Source of the DNA: a virus
Strand: one strand, 5' to 3'
Length of the DNA stretch: 23,842 bases
Virus record (IMG/VR): IMGVR_UViG_3300009091_000063
Coordinates: 1 to 23,842 of that record
Every line of letters starts with the position of its first letter. Position 1 is the first letter of the stretch. Positions 23,356 through 23,842 of the stretch are shown here, in pieces. The notes beneath the pieces were generated by a model, which saw nothing but the letters and a program-made list of their open reading frames with translations, had not been told where the DNA came from and made no database searches. The position numbers were made by a program, and so were the translations under genes.

Positions 23356-23842
23356 TTATACTCCCACAACAATTCTCATCGTTGAAGTCCTCTCTTCTAC
23401 CGATCCAGTTAATACCGGACATGGTATCTTATGTTGTGCCAAAAGAGACATAATTAATGAATCAAGTTCTATTGCTTCTGCTTTAGTTTGATATCTAGTA
23501 CCATCTTTAAGATATTCCTTCTCTCTAGCACAAATAAAAATATGGTCATATCGAGTTATATCTGTAAGAAAGTTCTCATACATCTTCAAGATGAGATAGT
23601 TATCTCGCGGTTTCTGTGCATTCATTAAAACATATACATAAGACAGTAAGGTGGGACTATCTGTCACCATGTACTGTATAGTACTTGGCAAACAGTCTTC
23701 CTTTCGTTTCTGTTCTTCGTATATCCAAAATTGTGCCCAAGGATTATCTATAGGCACTTGTTTTTTATTAATGGCCTCTCTAACCCATTCTTGAATCTGT
23801 TCAATTGGGACAGAATTTTCCTTTAACTTGGAAAAGAAGTGG
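23356..23842 (-). CDS. P-loop NTPase / nucleotide kinase-like protein (5' end outside window)
   Basis: The frame runs open to the right edge, with 161 residues visible; the GTG at 23757 is internal (HFFSKLKEN and EQIQEWVREAINKK precede it). The pattern PWAQFWIYEEQKRKE, then YMVTDSPTLLSYVYVLMN, YDHIFICAREKEYLKDGTRY and AIELDSLIMSLLAQHKIP matches the C-terminal two thirds of AAA_28-type P-loop kinases: DSP as Walker B or lid region, DGxR as the substrate-binding arginine segment. The P-loop itself would be outside the window. Such phage proteins are often predicted to phosphorylate nucleotides, which suits the nrdD operon. Confidence 0.7.
   Translation of the reverse strand, partial: HFFSKLKENSVPIEQIQEWVREAINKKQVPIDNPWAQFWIYEEQKRKEDCLPSTIQYMVTDSPTLLSYVYVLMNAQKPRDNYLILKMYENFLTDITRYDHIFICAREKEYLKDGTRYQTKAEAIELDSLIMSLLAQHKIPCPVLTGSVEERTSTMRIVVGV

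Overview
The window looks like part of a tailed double-stranded DNA virus (Caudoviricetes, siphovirus-like). It is AT-rich and almost fully coding. A long plus-strand block of virion genes (1-19714) meets a minus-strand block of metabolic and accessory genes (19698-23842). Clear Shine-Dalgarno sites, including one near-complete anti-16S match before the small membrane protein starting at 19931, suit a bacterial host, though an archaeal host is not excluded. A class III (anaerobic, glycyl-radical) ribonucleotide reductase implies replication without oxygen. One stretch of the 737-residue repeat protein resembles, from memory, a segment common in aquatic phage fibre proteins, so an anoxic aquatic or sediment habitat is plausible.

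Region 1-9041 is an unusually large set of adhesin-like genes. Two beta-solenoid repeat proteins (one cut by the left edge) flank three tandem LamG (concanavalin-like) genes. Then come a polyglycine protein, an unrecognised protein, a protein in which a LamG domain sits inside an array of 18-residue repeats, and a small beta-sandwich protein. The block lies upstream of the head-tail connector genes, where capsid and decoration genes usually sit, so some of its products may decorate the head rather than the tail.

Region 9043-17072 follows the usual neck and tail order: connector, stopper, HK97 gp10-like protein, tail terminator, tail tube, tail assembly chaperone with a -1 frameshift extension, short tape measure, distal tail proteins, a large baseplate hub-like protein and an accessory tail protein. 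Region 17080-19312 holds three paralogous tail-collar genes. Two small genes follow; the second resembles XhlA-type membrane proteins.

The minus-strand block reads right to left as one tight operon: a P-loop kinase-like protein (cut by the right edge), a small zinc-finger protein, a GP88-like cysteine-rich protein, two small proteins, NrdD, a LAGLIDADG endonuclease coupled to NrdD by an ATGA overlap, a 38-residue ORF and a two-helix holin candidate. No terminase, portal, capsid, endolysin, integrase, tRNA or CRISPR array is visible.

The strongest new observation is the frameshift site in the chaperone gene: an in-register CCCAAAC heptamer, a 9-nt spacer and a long two-part hairpin, giving a predicted 167-residue fusion. 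No gap longer than 300 bases without a gene exists.
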